Shown: positions 1 to 6,322 of the stretch, piece by piece
How positions within the stretch are numbered: position 1 is the first letter of the stretch
Layout of the letters: each line of letters starts with the position of its first letter
Origin: Spirochaetaceae bacterium
GTDB lineage: Bacteria > Spirochaetota > Spirochaetia > Treponematales > Treponemataceae
Assembly (NCBI GenBank): GCA_031290725.1
Contig: JAITMZ010000042.1
Coordinates: 1 to 8,907, forward strand
Direction of reading: 5' to 3'
DNA length: 8,907 nt
Made by a program: the position numbers and the translations under genes
The notes under the pieces: model-generated
Database searches by the model: none
What the model was told of the DNA's origin: nothing
What the model saw: the letters and a program-made list of their open reading frames with translations, nothing else

Positions 1-2790
1 ACCCACAGTTCCGATGCCCTCCACCGCCTCCTCCCCTGGAATTTTATTACAAAATTCCACGAAGGGGTGGTAGTCCAGAAAGACGGCATCCTGCAGCGCA
101 CCTTCGCCTACCGCGCGCCCGACATCGACTCATCCGACGCCTTTACCGTGAACGGCCTGTGCCTCCGGGTGAACGACTTCGCCAAGCGCCTGGGCGCGGG
201 CTGGGCATTTCAGATGGAAGCCCAGCGCTTTTTCACCCAGGAGTACCCCCGGGGGGATTTTCAGGAGCGCGCGCCCTACCTCATCGACCGGGAACGGGAG
301 GCGTCTTTCCGCTCCTACGGCCAGCACTTCGAGTCCAGTTATTTCATTACTTTTACCTGGAAGCCCCCGGCGGAGAACGTCAAAAAGCTGACCGCCCTGT
401 TTGTCCAAAGCGGGAGCAGCGCCGTGGAGGGCGCGGGAAAATCGATCAAAGAGAATGTGGATTTTTTTGTGAACGAAACCAACTCCATCGTGGGCATCCT
501 CGCCGGCGACTTACGCATCGCCCCCCTGGACAATGAGGGCACCGCCGCCTACCTCCATTCCAGTGTGTCCATGAACCGCCAGTACATCCGGTTCCCCGCC
601 ACGTCGATACTTCTTGACCGCATCCTCCCTGACCAGGCCCTCGTCACTTCACTCACCATGAAACTGGGCGAGCATTACATCCCCATCATCGGGATAAACG
701 ACTTCCCCATGGAAACCTACCCGGCTATCCTGGACGGCCTCAACCGCGCCCGGGTCGAATACCGCTGGGCCTCTCGCTACGTGTGCCTGGGTAAGGAAGA
801 GGGGGCCAAGGAAGCCAAAAAAAAAGAAAAATCCCACCGGGGGGACCGGACGGGTTTCTGGCAGAACTTCTTTGCCACCACCTCCGGGGAACAGCCCAAG
901 GAGACCAACCACGGCGCGGGGGTGAAGGAGGGGGATTCCATCACGGCGGGCATCGAAATCGACACCGACCAGGCAGCCCTCGGCTACTACACCTGCAACG
1001 TCATGGTCTGGGACACCGACATCGAGGAAGCCAAAAAGAAAGCCGACGCCGTGAAGACGGTGATCAACAGCGCGGGGTTCACCTGCAAGGAAGAGACCTT
1101 TAACGCCCTGGAAGCCTGGAAGTCCATGCTCCCCGGCCAGGTCTACGCCAACTACCGCGCCCTGCCGGTGCTCACCTACAACCTGTCCCACGTGGTGCCC
1201 CTCTCGTCGGTCTGGGTCGGCCAGCGGGTGAACAGCCATACCGGCGAGATCACCGGCGTTGCCGTTCCCCACGTAACCTGCTCCACCGCTGAAGGCACAC
1301 CCTTCTTCCTGAACCTCAATGTCGGCGATGTGGGCCATACCGCCGTCCTGGGCCCCACCGGCGCGGGCAAGTCCACCCTGCTCAATTTGCTGGAAATGCA
1401 GTTTTTCAAATACCCCGGCTCCCAGGTGATTGTCTTTGACAAGGGCCGTTCCTGCCGCCAGCCCTGCCTCGCGGCCGGGGGCCTCTTCTACGAGCCAGCA
1501 GGGGAAAACGACGCCGGCATCGCTTTCCAGCCCCTCCGGGAACTGGAAACCGACCGGGATTTGCTGAATGCCATTGACTTTATCGAATCCCTGTTCAAGG
1601 TGAACAACTATCCCGTGATCCCGCCCATGAGCGCGGCCATCAAGGAAACCCTGGAACTGCTGCGGGGAAAGCCAAAAAGCGCCCGGACCCTCACCAGTTT
1701 CCTGCAATACGTGAACTACCAGGACCCGGAAACCCGCCGCCCGGTTTTTAAGGAACAGATGGGGGACTATTTCTGGGACGGCGGCAAATTCGGCAAGATC
1801 TTCGATGCCCGCTCCGCCGGCCTTTCCCTAGACACCCGCTTCCTGGCCGTCGAGATGGAAGCATTGATGAACCGCGGCGCGGCCTGCGTGATTCCTGCCC
1901 TGCTGTACTTGTTCAACCAGGTGGAAAAGAAATTCGACGGCCGGCTCACCCTGCTCGTCCTGGATGAGGCTTGGCTCTTTCTCAAAAATGAAGTTTTTGC
2001 CGAAAAAATCGCTGAATGGTTCAAAGTCCTGCGGAAGAAAAATGTCTTTGTGGTCTTTGCCACCCAGGATGTGACGGATATTGAACACTCCGAACTCCAG
2101 ACTACCATCGTCCAGCAATGCCTTACAAAAATCTACCTCGCCGACCCCAGCGCCCTCACCCCGGCCATGAACCAGGTGTACCGCGCCTTCGGCCTCACCG
2201 ATGCGGAGATCGCCGTCCTCGCGGGCAGCGTCATGAAGCAGGACTATTTCTACACCAGTCCCCTGGGAAGGCGTTTGTTCCAGTTGGACTTGGGAGAGCT
2301 CGCCCTGGCCCTTATCGGCACGGCAGACCATGCCTATCTGGACGCCCTCGCCCGGGAACACGGCCAGGGCGCGCCCCTGGGTACCGAAATTCTCGCCCAG
2401 AAGCGGATTGATTGCCGCGAGTTCCTGGGCGAGGACGCGCCGGAAGATGCGAAGCCCGCCGCCCCCCTCCGGGTGCCGGAAGCCCTGCCCCCGGCTGAAC
2501 TGGCCGACCGCGAGGACGTGCCGGCGGAGCCCCCCGCAGCGCTCTCCGGCACGCCCAGCGCCGCCGACATCCTGGCTGTGGCGGCTAAACTGCCGGAGCG
2601 AAAAAGCCGCAACGGCGAGGGCCGCGCCGCCGAACAGGCCGCAGAGCGCCTGCACGTGGGCCGCGCCGTCATCTACCGGGCCAGAAAAATCCTCAAGCAC
2701 GGCACCCCGGAACTCATCGAGGAAGTAACCCAGGGCAGGACGACCATCTATGCCGCCTACAAAAATATAAAAAAGTGCAAAATTGCTTGA
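1..2790 (+). CDS. trbE: TrbE/VirB4 conjugative transfer ATPase, 5'-partial, with C-terminal HTH extension
   Basis: Cytoplasmic ATPase of the mating-pair formation apparatus that energises pilus assembly and DNA transfer. The frame is open from base 1, and its first residues (LLPWNFITKFHEGVVVQKDG) match the conserved TrbE N-terminus. The real start is therefore upstream, and the GTG at 67 is internal. Of the 929 visible residues, about 1-200 form the TrbE/VirB4 N-domain. Walker A GPTGAGKST is at 1351-1377 (visible residues 451-459). Walker B LLVLDEAW is at 1951-1974, followed by the VFATQD motif near 2056-2070 and the FGLTDAEI motif typical of the family near 2190-2215. A basic, lysine-rich insert (AKKKEKSHRGDR) lies near 814-850. 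After about residue 805 comes a Pro/Ala-rich linker and a helix-turn-helix-like tail not normal for TrbE (see separate entry), making the protein roughly 100 residues longer than usual. The family call is very secure; the role of the tail is unknown. Confidence 0.96.
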   Translation, partial: THSSDALHRLLPWNFITKFHEGVVVQKDGILQRTFAYRAPDIDSSDAFTVNGLCLRVNDFAKRLGAGWAFQMEAQRFFTQEYPRGDFQERAPYLIDREREASFRSYGQHFESSYFITFTWKPPAENVKKLTALFVQSGSSAVEGAGKSIKENVDFFVNETNSIVGILAGDLRIAPLDNEGTAAYLHSSVSMNRQYIRFPATSILLDRILPDQALVTSLTMKLGEHYIPIIGINDFPMETYPAILDGLNRARVEYRWASRYVCLGKEEGAKEAKKKEKSHRGDRTGFWQNFFATTSGEQPKETNHGAGVKEGDSITAGIEIDTDQAALGYYTCNVMVWDTDIEEAKKKADAVKTVINSAGFTCKEETFNALEAWKSMLPGQVYANYRALPVLTYNLSHVVPLSSVWVGQRVNSHTGEITGVAVPHVTCSTAEGTPFFLNLNVGDVGHTAVLGPTGAGKSTLLNLLEMQFFKYPGSQVIVFDKGRSCRQPCLAAGGLFYEPAGENDAGIAFQPLRELETDRDLLNAIDFIESLFKVNNYPVIPPMSAAIKETLELLRGKPKSARTLTSFLQYVNYQDPETRRPVFKEQMGDYFWDGGKFGKIFDARSAGLSLDTRFLAVEMEALMNRGAACVIPALLYLFNQVEKKFDGRLTLLVLDEAWLFLKNEVFAEKIAEWFKVLRKKNVFVVFATQDVTDIEHSELQTTIVQQCLTKIYLADPSALTPAMNQVYRAFGLTDAEIAVLAGSVMKQDYFYTSPLGRRLFQLDLGELALALIGTADHAYLDALAREHGQGAPLGTEILAQKRIDCREFLGEDAPEDAKPAAPLRVPEALPPAELADREDVPAEPPAALSGTPSAADILAVAAKLPERKSRNGEGRAAEQAAERLHVGRAVIYRARKILKHGTPELIEEVTQGRTTIYAAYKNIKKCKIA
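2431..2787 (+). other. C-terminal extension of TrbE: Pro/Ala linker plus ParB/KorB-like HTH domain
   Basis: The ATPase core seems to end near 2430. From about 2431 to 2600 the protein is rich in Pro, Ala and Glu (for example PAAPLRVPEALPPAELADRE), as expected of a flexible linker. From about 2608 to 2787 it reads as a compact helical domain: RAAEQAAERLHVGRAVIYRA, then a short turn, then GTPELIEEVTQGRTTIYAAYK. The pattern AAExLxVxRxxIYRAxKxLxxGxPELIExVxxGxxxIxAAYK is the one I know from the DNA-binding part of ParB/KorB-type proteins and phage or plasmid ParB-like regulators. DNA binding is inferred from this pattern only. The last ten codons are very AT-rich and double as promoter sequence. 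The frame is continuous with trbE, with no sign of a frameshift. Confidence 0.75.
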
Positions 2791-2815
2791 CAGTCGGTGA
2801 TTTATGTGGTATACT
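2764..2815 (+). promoter_or_regulatory. Strong sigma70-type promoter overlapping the trbE stop codon
   Basis: TTGACA at 2787-2792 (overlapping the TGA stop at 2788-2790) and TATACT at 2810-2815 are separated by exactly 17 nt. TG at 2807-2808 gives an extended -10 (TGGTATACT). Upstream, 2760-2784 is an A/T-rich stretch with A-tracts, resembling an UP element although it is coding sequence. Transcription would be expected to start near 2821-2823, giving a leader of about 50 nt to the ATG at 2875. It is placed to drive the small gene and the LRR gene. Confidence 0.85.
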
Positions 2816-2874
2816 ATTCTTCTAGTTGGGTGTGATTAGCGGTTGTATTCTAGCTCTCGAAAAAGGAGGCGACG

Positions 2875-3060
2875 ATGATTCATGATATTCCCAAACCGGA
2901 CATAAGCCCGAACTTTACGATTGAAGATATTCACCGCATCCGCGAATGGAACTACGAGCGGACAAAAGACGCAACTCCTGAAGAGGATTATGCGTTGCTG
3001 AAAAAAGAGTCCGGCGAAGGGCTTCGCCGTATGGCGGAGTTAAAAACGCAAAAGAGTTAG
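2875..3060 (+). CDS. Small protein of unknown function (61 aa), possibly antitoxin-like
   Basis: The start at ATG 2875 is set by an excellent ribosome binding site, AAGGAGG at 2863-2869, 5 nt upstream. The 61-residue product is highly charged, has no signal peptide or membrane segment, and is predicted mostly helical. Its core, FTIEDIHRIREWNYERTKDA, resembles from memory a family of short proteins (pattern DFTxEDIHxIREYxYExTKxMTPEE) seen in Firmicutes and spirochaetes. Some of these sit beside small toxin genes, so an antitoxin-like role is possible. No toxin gene follows here: the next gene encodes an exported LRR protein. It is the first gene of the unit started by the promoter at 2787-2815. 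Its expression is well supported by the signals; its function is not known. Confidence 0.75.
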   Translation: MIHDIPKPDISPNFTIEDIHRIREWNYERTKDATPEEDYALLKKESGEGLRRMAELKTQKS

Positions 3061-3062
3061 TC

Positions 3063-3082
3063 CACGGGTAGAGCAGCCCGTG
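3063..3082 (+). other. Stem-loop between the small gene and the LRR gene
   Basis: CACGGG (3063-3068) pairs perfectly with CCCGTG (3077-3082) across an 8-nt loop, starting 3 nt after the small gene's stop. No T-run follows, so it is not a classical terminator. It could stabilise the 3' end of the upstream message or be incidental. Confidence 0.4.
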
Positions 3083-3091
3083 ATACATTGC

Positions 3092-3123
3092 CAAACGCGC
3101 TTTCGGGCGTTTGAATATATTTT
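3092..3123 (+). other. Second stem-loop followed by an A/T run, possible weak terminator or attenuator
   Basis: CAAACGC (3092-3098) pairs with GCGTTTG (3107-3113) across 8 nt, followed by AATATATTTT (3114-3123). The stem is only 7 bp and the T-run is broken, so termination would be partial at best. It ends just before the ribosome binding site (GGAGG 3124-3128) of the LRR gene, so it could affect that gene's transcription or translation. Confidence 0.35.
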
Positions 3124-3135
3124 GGAGGAAATTCT

Positions 3136-3840
3136 ATGAAAAAACTTATCTTTTCACTGTTGGTTCTGTCGGGCTGCATCACTGCCGCCTTCGGGCAATC
3201 GGGAACGCTTAAAGCGATGCTCAACCCCGACAAGACAGTCACTATCACCGGCATCACGGGAACCATGACGGTCGTCGATATACCGGAACAGATAAACGAT
3301 ATGCCGGTGGTGAGTATCGACCCGGGGGCATTTGCCGACAAGGGCCTAATTGCGGTAACACTCCCTTCAACACTCAAAAAAATTGGAAGCCAAGCCTTTA
3401 AGGGCAATAAACTTACCGAAATTGTCATTCCTGATTCAGTTACTTATATCGGTTATGGAGCATTTGAGGGGAATAAAATTAAGGAGCTTACCATTCCATC
3501 AAATACTAAAGCCATACGGGAAAGTGTATTTGCTTGGAATTCTATAACAAAACTATCATTGCCACAAAGTCTTGTGGCTATCGGCGCAAACGCTTTCCAG
3601 GGCAATAAGATGACATCCGTTGAAATACCGGCCTCGGTTGCCTTTATCGGCGGTAATGCTTTTATCTCAACGCCGCTTTCTGTTATCAAAATAGGGAGCA
3701 ATGTCTATACGGGCACCTATGCCTATAGCACGTATAATGAATCTTTCTCCAATAAATTTGACTATTTTTATTTTGAGAATCCAAGGGCGGGGACCTATAC
3801 CTACGATGCGAAGACCAAGGAATGGTCCTATAAAGAATAA
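3136..3840 (+). CDS. Exported BspA-type leucine-rich-repeat protein, possible lipoprotein
   Basis: The start at ATG 3136 is supported by GGAGG at 3124-3128, 7 nt upstream. The 234-residue product begins with an export signal, MKKLIFSLLVLSGCITAAFG. It can be read two ways: as a lipoprotein signal with lipobox LSGC (Cys14), or as a signal peptidase I site after AFG (residue 20). Residues about 59-185 form six LRR_5/BspA-type repeats with an exact 22-residue step; the AF pair recurs at 65, 87, 109, 131 (as VF), 153 and 175. The tail after residue 205 (RAGTYTYDAKTKEWSYKE at the very end) resembles tails of Treponema LRR proteins. BspA-type proteins are surface proteins linked to adhesion to host or other bacteria; here the role is inferred. 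The gene is clearly more AT-rich than the flanking trb genes, lies between trbE and trbJ where no such gene is expected, and is closed by a strong terminator. Confidence 0.88.
   Translation: MKKLIFSLLVLSGCITAAFGQSGTLKAMLNPDKTVTITGITGTMTVVDIPEQINDMPVVSIDPGAFADKGLIAVTLPSTLKKIGSQAFKGNKLTEIVIPDSVTYIGYGAFEGNKIKELTIPSNTKAIRESVFAWNSITKLSLPQSLVAIGANAFQGNKMTSVEIPASVAFIGGNAFISTPLSVIKIGSNVYTGTYAYSTYNESFSNKFDYFYFENPRAGTYTYDAKTKEWSYKE
3310..3690 (+). repeat. Tandem 22-residue leucine-rich repeats (protein-level)
   Basis: Six protein repeats of pattern IGxxAFxGNKLTxxxIPxSVxx lie inside the LRR gene with a constant 66-nt step. The clearest units are IGSQAFKGNKLTEIVIPDSV, IGYGAFEGNKIKELTIPSNT and IGANAFQGNKMTSVEIPASV. 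The DNA copies have diverged, so this is an old protein repeat array and not a recent DNA tandem repeat. Confidence 0.85.
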
Positions 3841-3863
3841 CTACCGGTAATCCACTATTCCAT

Positions 3864-3889
3864 CCGCCCCATTCGGGGCGGTCTTTTTT
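3864..3889 (+). terminator. Strong intrinsic terminator after the LRR gene
   Basis: CCGCCCC (3864-3870) pairs perfectly with GGGGCGG (3875-3881) around the tetraloop ATTC, followed by TCTTTTTT (3882-3889). It lies 23 nt after the LRR stop and 42 nt before the trbJ start. It would end transcripts from the 2787-2815 promoter as well as any readthrough from trbE. Confidence 0.92.
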
Positions 3890-3931
3890 ATACACAGGGT
3901 ACAAACCCATCAATTTTTTAGGAGGCACAAT

Positions 3932-4819
3932 ATGAAAAACAGGCTGGAAAAAGTATTTTTCCTGGTGGTAATGCTAGTTTCTAGTAATCTGGCAGTCCAC
4001 GCCCAGGTTGTTACGGTTGCATCGGCGCCGCTTATGGAAGCCATCATGACCGAGACGAAACTGGAACAGGTTATCTTTTTTGCCCAATCGATCGCCCAGC
4101 AGGTCGAGAACGTCACCAATACCTACAACCAGTTTCAAAACCTGATCCGCACCGAGAAGCGGGCGCTGGACAATCTCAAGGGCGCCCAAAACATCACGAA
4201 TTGGGCTGACTTCATGTCCTGGTATAACCGCCAACTGTATCTGGAGAAACAGGCCGAAAGCCGGTTCAATTCTTTGGGGGTGAAGATCGGGGGCAAAAAA
4301 TACAAAATCGCCGACATCCAGGACATCCCCAACGCCCTTCAAACCGAATATGTCGATTATTGGGACAATGATTTTTCCGAGGCCCAGCGCAAAAAAATGT
4401 GGAAAGAACTGGGCTTGGCGCCGTCGAATTACGTCTATATCAAGGCTTGGCAGGCCCGGGAGGAGGAACTGGCCAAGAACATCCTTACCAAACGGGAGGT
4501 GCAGAACGATGAGAATATGGCCGCGGCTGAGCGGCAGAAGGAAGTGCTGGACCAGTTGGCGGAAGACAAGGACAAGCCGGAGGACGAGAAGATGGGTGAG
4601 AAGGAAATCGCCCAGTTGAATCTGGAGACGGGCATCGACACCAACCGGGCCATCCGCAGCATGGCCTATGACCTGGCCGAAGCCCGGGAGCGGGAACTGG
4701 CCGCCGAAAGGGCCGCGGCGGTACCCCCCGCCCCCCCCAGGCTGTCGGACTCCTGGGACAACGACCCCTTCGCATACACGTCCGCCGCTTCTATTGAATA
4801 TGAAAAGGGAAGGCCATGA
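3932..4819 (+). CDS. trbJ: TrbJ/VirB5-family conjugative transfer protein
   Basis: Minor pilus/tip component exported to the periplasm, involved in pilus formation and recipient contact. ATG 3932 has AGGAGG at 3920-3925, 6 nt upstream. The 295-residue product starts with a signal peptide (charged MKNRLEK, hydrophobic core, likely cut after VHA at residue 24). The mature part is mainly helical: the stretch AQSIAQQVENVTNTYNQFQN is typical of the TrbJ N-terminal coiled coil. A long charged coiled-coil region follows (about residues 165-265), then a Pro-rich segment and a short tail. I see no cysteine, whereas many proteobacterial TrbJ proteins have a conserved Cys pair near the N-terminus. The stop overlaps the trbL start (ATGA, 4816-4819), indicating translational coupling. 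It is the first gene of the compact trbJ-trbI block. Family assignment rests on position and helical pattern, as this family is poorly conserved. Confidence 0.85.
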   Translation: MKNRLEKVFFLVVMLVSSNLAVHAQVVTVASAPLMEAIMTETKLEQVIFFAQSIAQQVENVTNTYNQFQNLIRTEKRALDNLKGAQNITNWADFMSWYNRQLYLEKQAESRFNSLGVKIGGKKYKIADIQDIPNALQTEYVDYWDNDFSEAQRKKMWKELGLAPSNYVYIKAWQAREEELAKNILTKREVQNDENMAAAERQKEVLDQLAEDKDKPEDEKMGEKEIAQLNLETGIDTNRAIRSMAYDLAEARERELAAERAAAVPPAPPRLSDSWDNDPFAYTSAASIEYEKGRP

Positions 4820-6279
4820 ACGGACTGAACACCGCGTATTTCTTTGTCGTCGAAAAAATCCTCTCCTTCCAATCGTTTTTCATGGACAAGGCATGGGATA
4901 TTTCCCGCGGTGTGTTGCTCATCTCCCTGTGCCTGGCGGCGCTCAATTATGCCCTCACCGGCGAGGGGCTGAAGGGCAACCTCATCAAAATCGGCAAAGC
5001 CTTTGTATTTTTTGTCCTTATCATGAATCTCTATCCGAGAATCGTCGAGAAGATTACCCGATGGACTTTTGACGCTGCGAAAGACAGCGCCTATGCGTCT
5101 CTCGAAGAATTTATCGGTAATACCAAAACCGCCATCGCCACGGAAGCGGAAAACACCGCAGCCGCCAGGGCAAAAGGGACCTACGGGGCAACGGTTGCCG
5201 CTTCCACGGCGGTATCGGCGAATAAAGACCCCAGGCAGTATTTCGGCAGCCTGATTGTGAACATCACCCAGGGCGGGCGCACCTACACATCGGTGGCCCC
5301 TGCGGCGGTGCTCCGGGTGGTGCTGCTCATCGCCGGGGAGTGCCTGCGCTTTTCCGACGAAGCGCCCAAGCGGGGACTCCTCCCGAATTTTGGCCAGGCG
5401 GCCAAGGGCATGGTGTGCGCCTTTTTCATTATCTTTGTCGGGGTGCTGGCGGTGATCGAATACCTGCTGGCTTTCCTGGAGTTTTTGTTGGTCACGTCCG
5501 TGGGGATCATCCTCTTCCCCCTTTCCCTCTGGGAAGGCAGCAAGTTCCTGGCGGAAAAACTGATCGGTGCCATCATCGGATTTTTTATCAAACTGCTTTT
5601 TTGCAACATCTGCATTTTTCTGATGCTCTACGGCTTCCTGTCCCTAGCCAAGCAGTTTACCGCGGTGCCCTTCACCGGGCTGGCGGACGAGATTGTGACC
5701 ATCGTGTTCACCTGCCTTTTGTTTTACTACATCTGCAAAAGCGGGCCGGGTCTTGCCCAGTCGCTCCTTTCCGGCACGCCGTCCCTGAGCGCTGCGGGCG
5801 CCATCGGCGCGGCGACCGGCGCCATCGCTGCGGCGGGCGGGGCCATGGGCATGGCCAAATCAGCCGGCGGGTCCCTCGCCAGCGGGGCGGTCAAGGGTGC
5901 ATTCGGCGCCCACGGGGCGATCACCCAGGCGGCCAGCGCGGCCAAGGCGGTAGGCACCCTGGACGGCAGCAAGGGCGACAAGGCGGGGGCGTTCATGAGT
6001 TCCCTGGGGAACAGCGCGAAAGAAACAGCCCTGGGGGCCGGGGGCGACATGGTCCGAAGCCTCATGGCAGGGGGCTCCGGTGGCGGCGGAAGCGGCGGAG
6101 TCACCGGCGCGGGCGCGGGGATCAACAAGCACAGCCAGCTGCAGAAGTTCCTGGGCCAGAAAAACGAAGACGGCAGCAAGCAGACCTTCAAGCAGCAAAC
6201 CGCCGCCCGAAAATATGCGGGGGAGACCGCCGGGATTGACTACATGAAGAACAAAGAAGCCAAGGCCGCCAAAAAGTAG
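4816..6279 (+). CDS. trbL: TrbL/VirB6 polytopic inner-membrane protein
   Basis: Inner-membrane channel component of the mating-pair apparatus. The start at ATG 4816 overlaps the trbJ stop, with a purine-rich AAGGGAAGG just upstream. The product has 487 residues. Hydrophobic segments lie at about 33-47, 61-78, 164-177 (short), 199-217, 220-238, 250-277 and 293-307. The stretch GPGLAQSLLSGTPSLSAAG (310-328) after the last segment is a characteristic TrbL motif. From about 325 on, the protein is a long Gly/Ala-rich tail, including MAGGSGGGGSGG near 417-428, ending in a Lys-rich hydrophilic C-terminus. This layout (membrane half plus low-complexity tail) is normal for TrbL. In Ti-type clusters trbK would sit between trbJ and trbL; the overlap here leaves no room for it. 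trbF follows after 43 nt. Confidence 0.94.
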   Translation: MNGLNTAYFFVVEKILSFQSFFMDKAWDISRGVLLISLCLAALNYALTGEGLKGNLIKIGKAFVFFVLIMNLYPRIVEKITRWTFDAAKDSAYASLEEFIGNTKTAIATEAENTAAARAKGTYGATVAASTAVSANKDPRQYFGSLIVNITQGGRTYTSVAPAAVLRVVLLIAGECLRFSDEAPKRGLLPNFGQAAKGMVCAFFIIFVGVLAVIEYLLAFLEFLLVTSVGIILFPLSLWEGSKFLAEKLIGAIIGFFIKLLFCNICIFLMLYGFLSLAKQFTAVPFTGLADEIVTIVFTCLLFYYICKSGPGLAQSLLSGTPSLSAAGAIGAATGAIAAAGGAMGMAKSAGGSLASGAVKGAFGAHGAITQAASAAKAVGTLDGSKGDKAGAFMSSLGNSAKETALGAGGDMVRSLMAGGSGGGGSGGVTGAGAGINKHSQLQKFLGQKNEDGSKQTFKQQTAARKYAGETAGIDYMKNKEAKAAKK

Positions 6280-6322
6280 ATTTTTGCGCTAGTACACGAG
6301 CGAAGCAATAAAAGGGCGAATC

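Noticed and set aside
67..69. GTG at 67 as the start of trbE
   Set aside because: The frame is open to base 1 and the codons before 67 encode residues that match the conserved TrbE N-terminus, so the gene enters from outside the window.
649..1707. Long minus-strand open frame opposite trbE (also 1828-2700)
   Set aside because: Antisense shadow of a well-supported VirB4 gene; the composition is typical of GC-rich antisense frames and no start signals are seen.
2820..2853. TTCTAG direct repeat (2820-2825 and 2848-2853) as an operator
   Set aside because: Only six bases, no symmetry around it, and could easily occur by chance.
3063..3082. First stem-loop as an intrinsic terminator
   Set aside because: No T-run follows the stem, and the LRR gene downstream has no other obvious promoter.
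3310..3690. Regular 66-nt period as a CRISPR or DNA tandem repeat
   Set aside because: The period is protein-level (22-residue LRR) with diverged DNA and no constant repeat/spacer structure.
3889..3894. TATACA after the terminator as a -10 for trbJ
   Set aside because: The expected -35 position falls in the terminator stem and shows no match to TTGACA.
5340..6239. Long alternative + frame and the minus-strand open frames within trbL
   Set aside because: They are low-complexity Arg/Gly/Pro or Ala/Pro translations caused by GC-rich codon bias opposite or out of frame with trbL; no family motifs.
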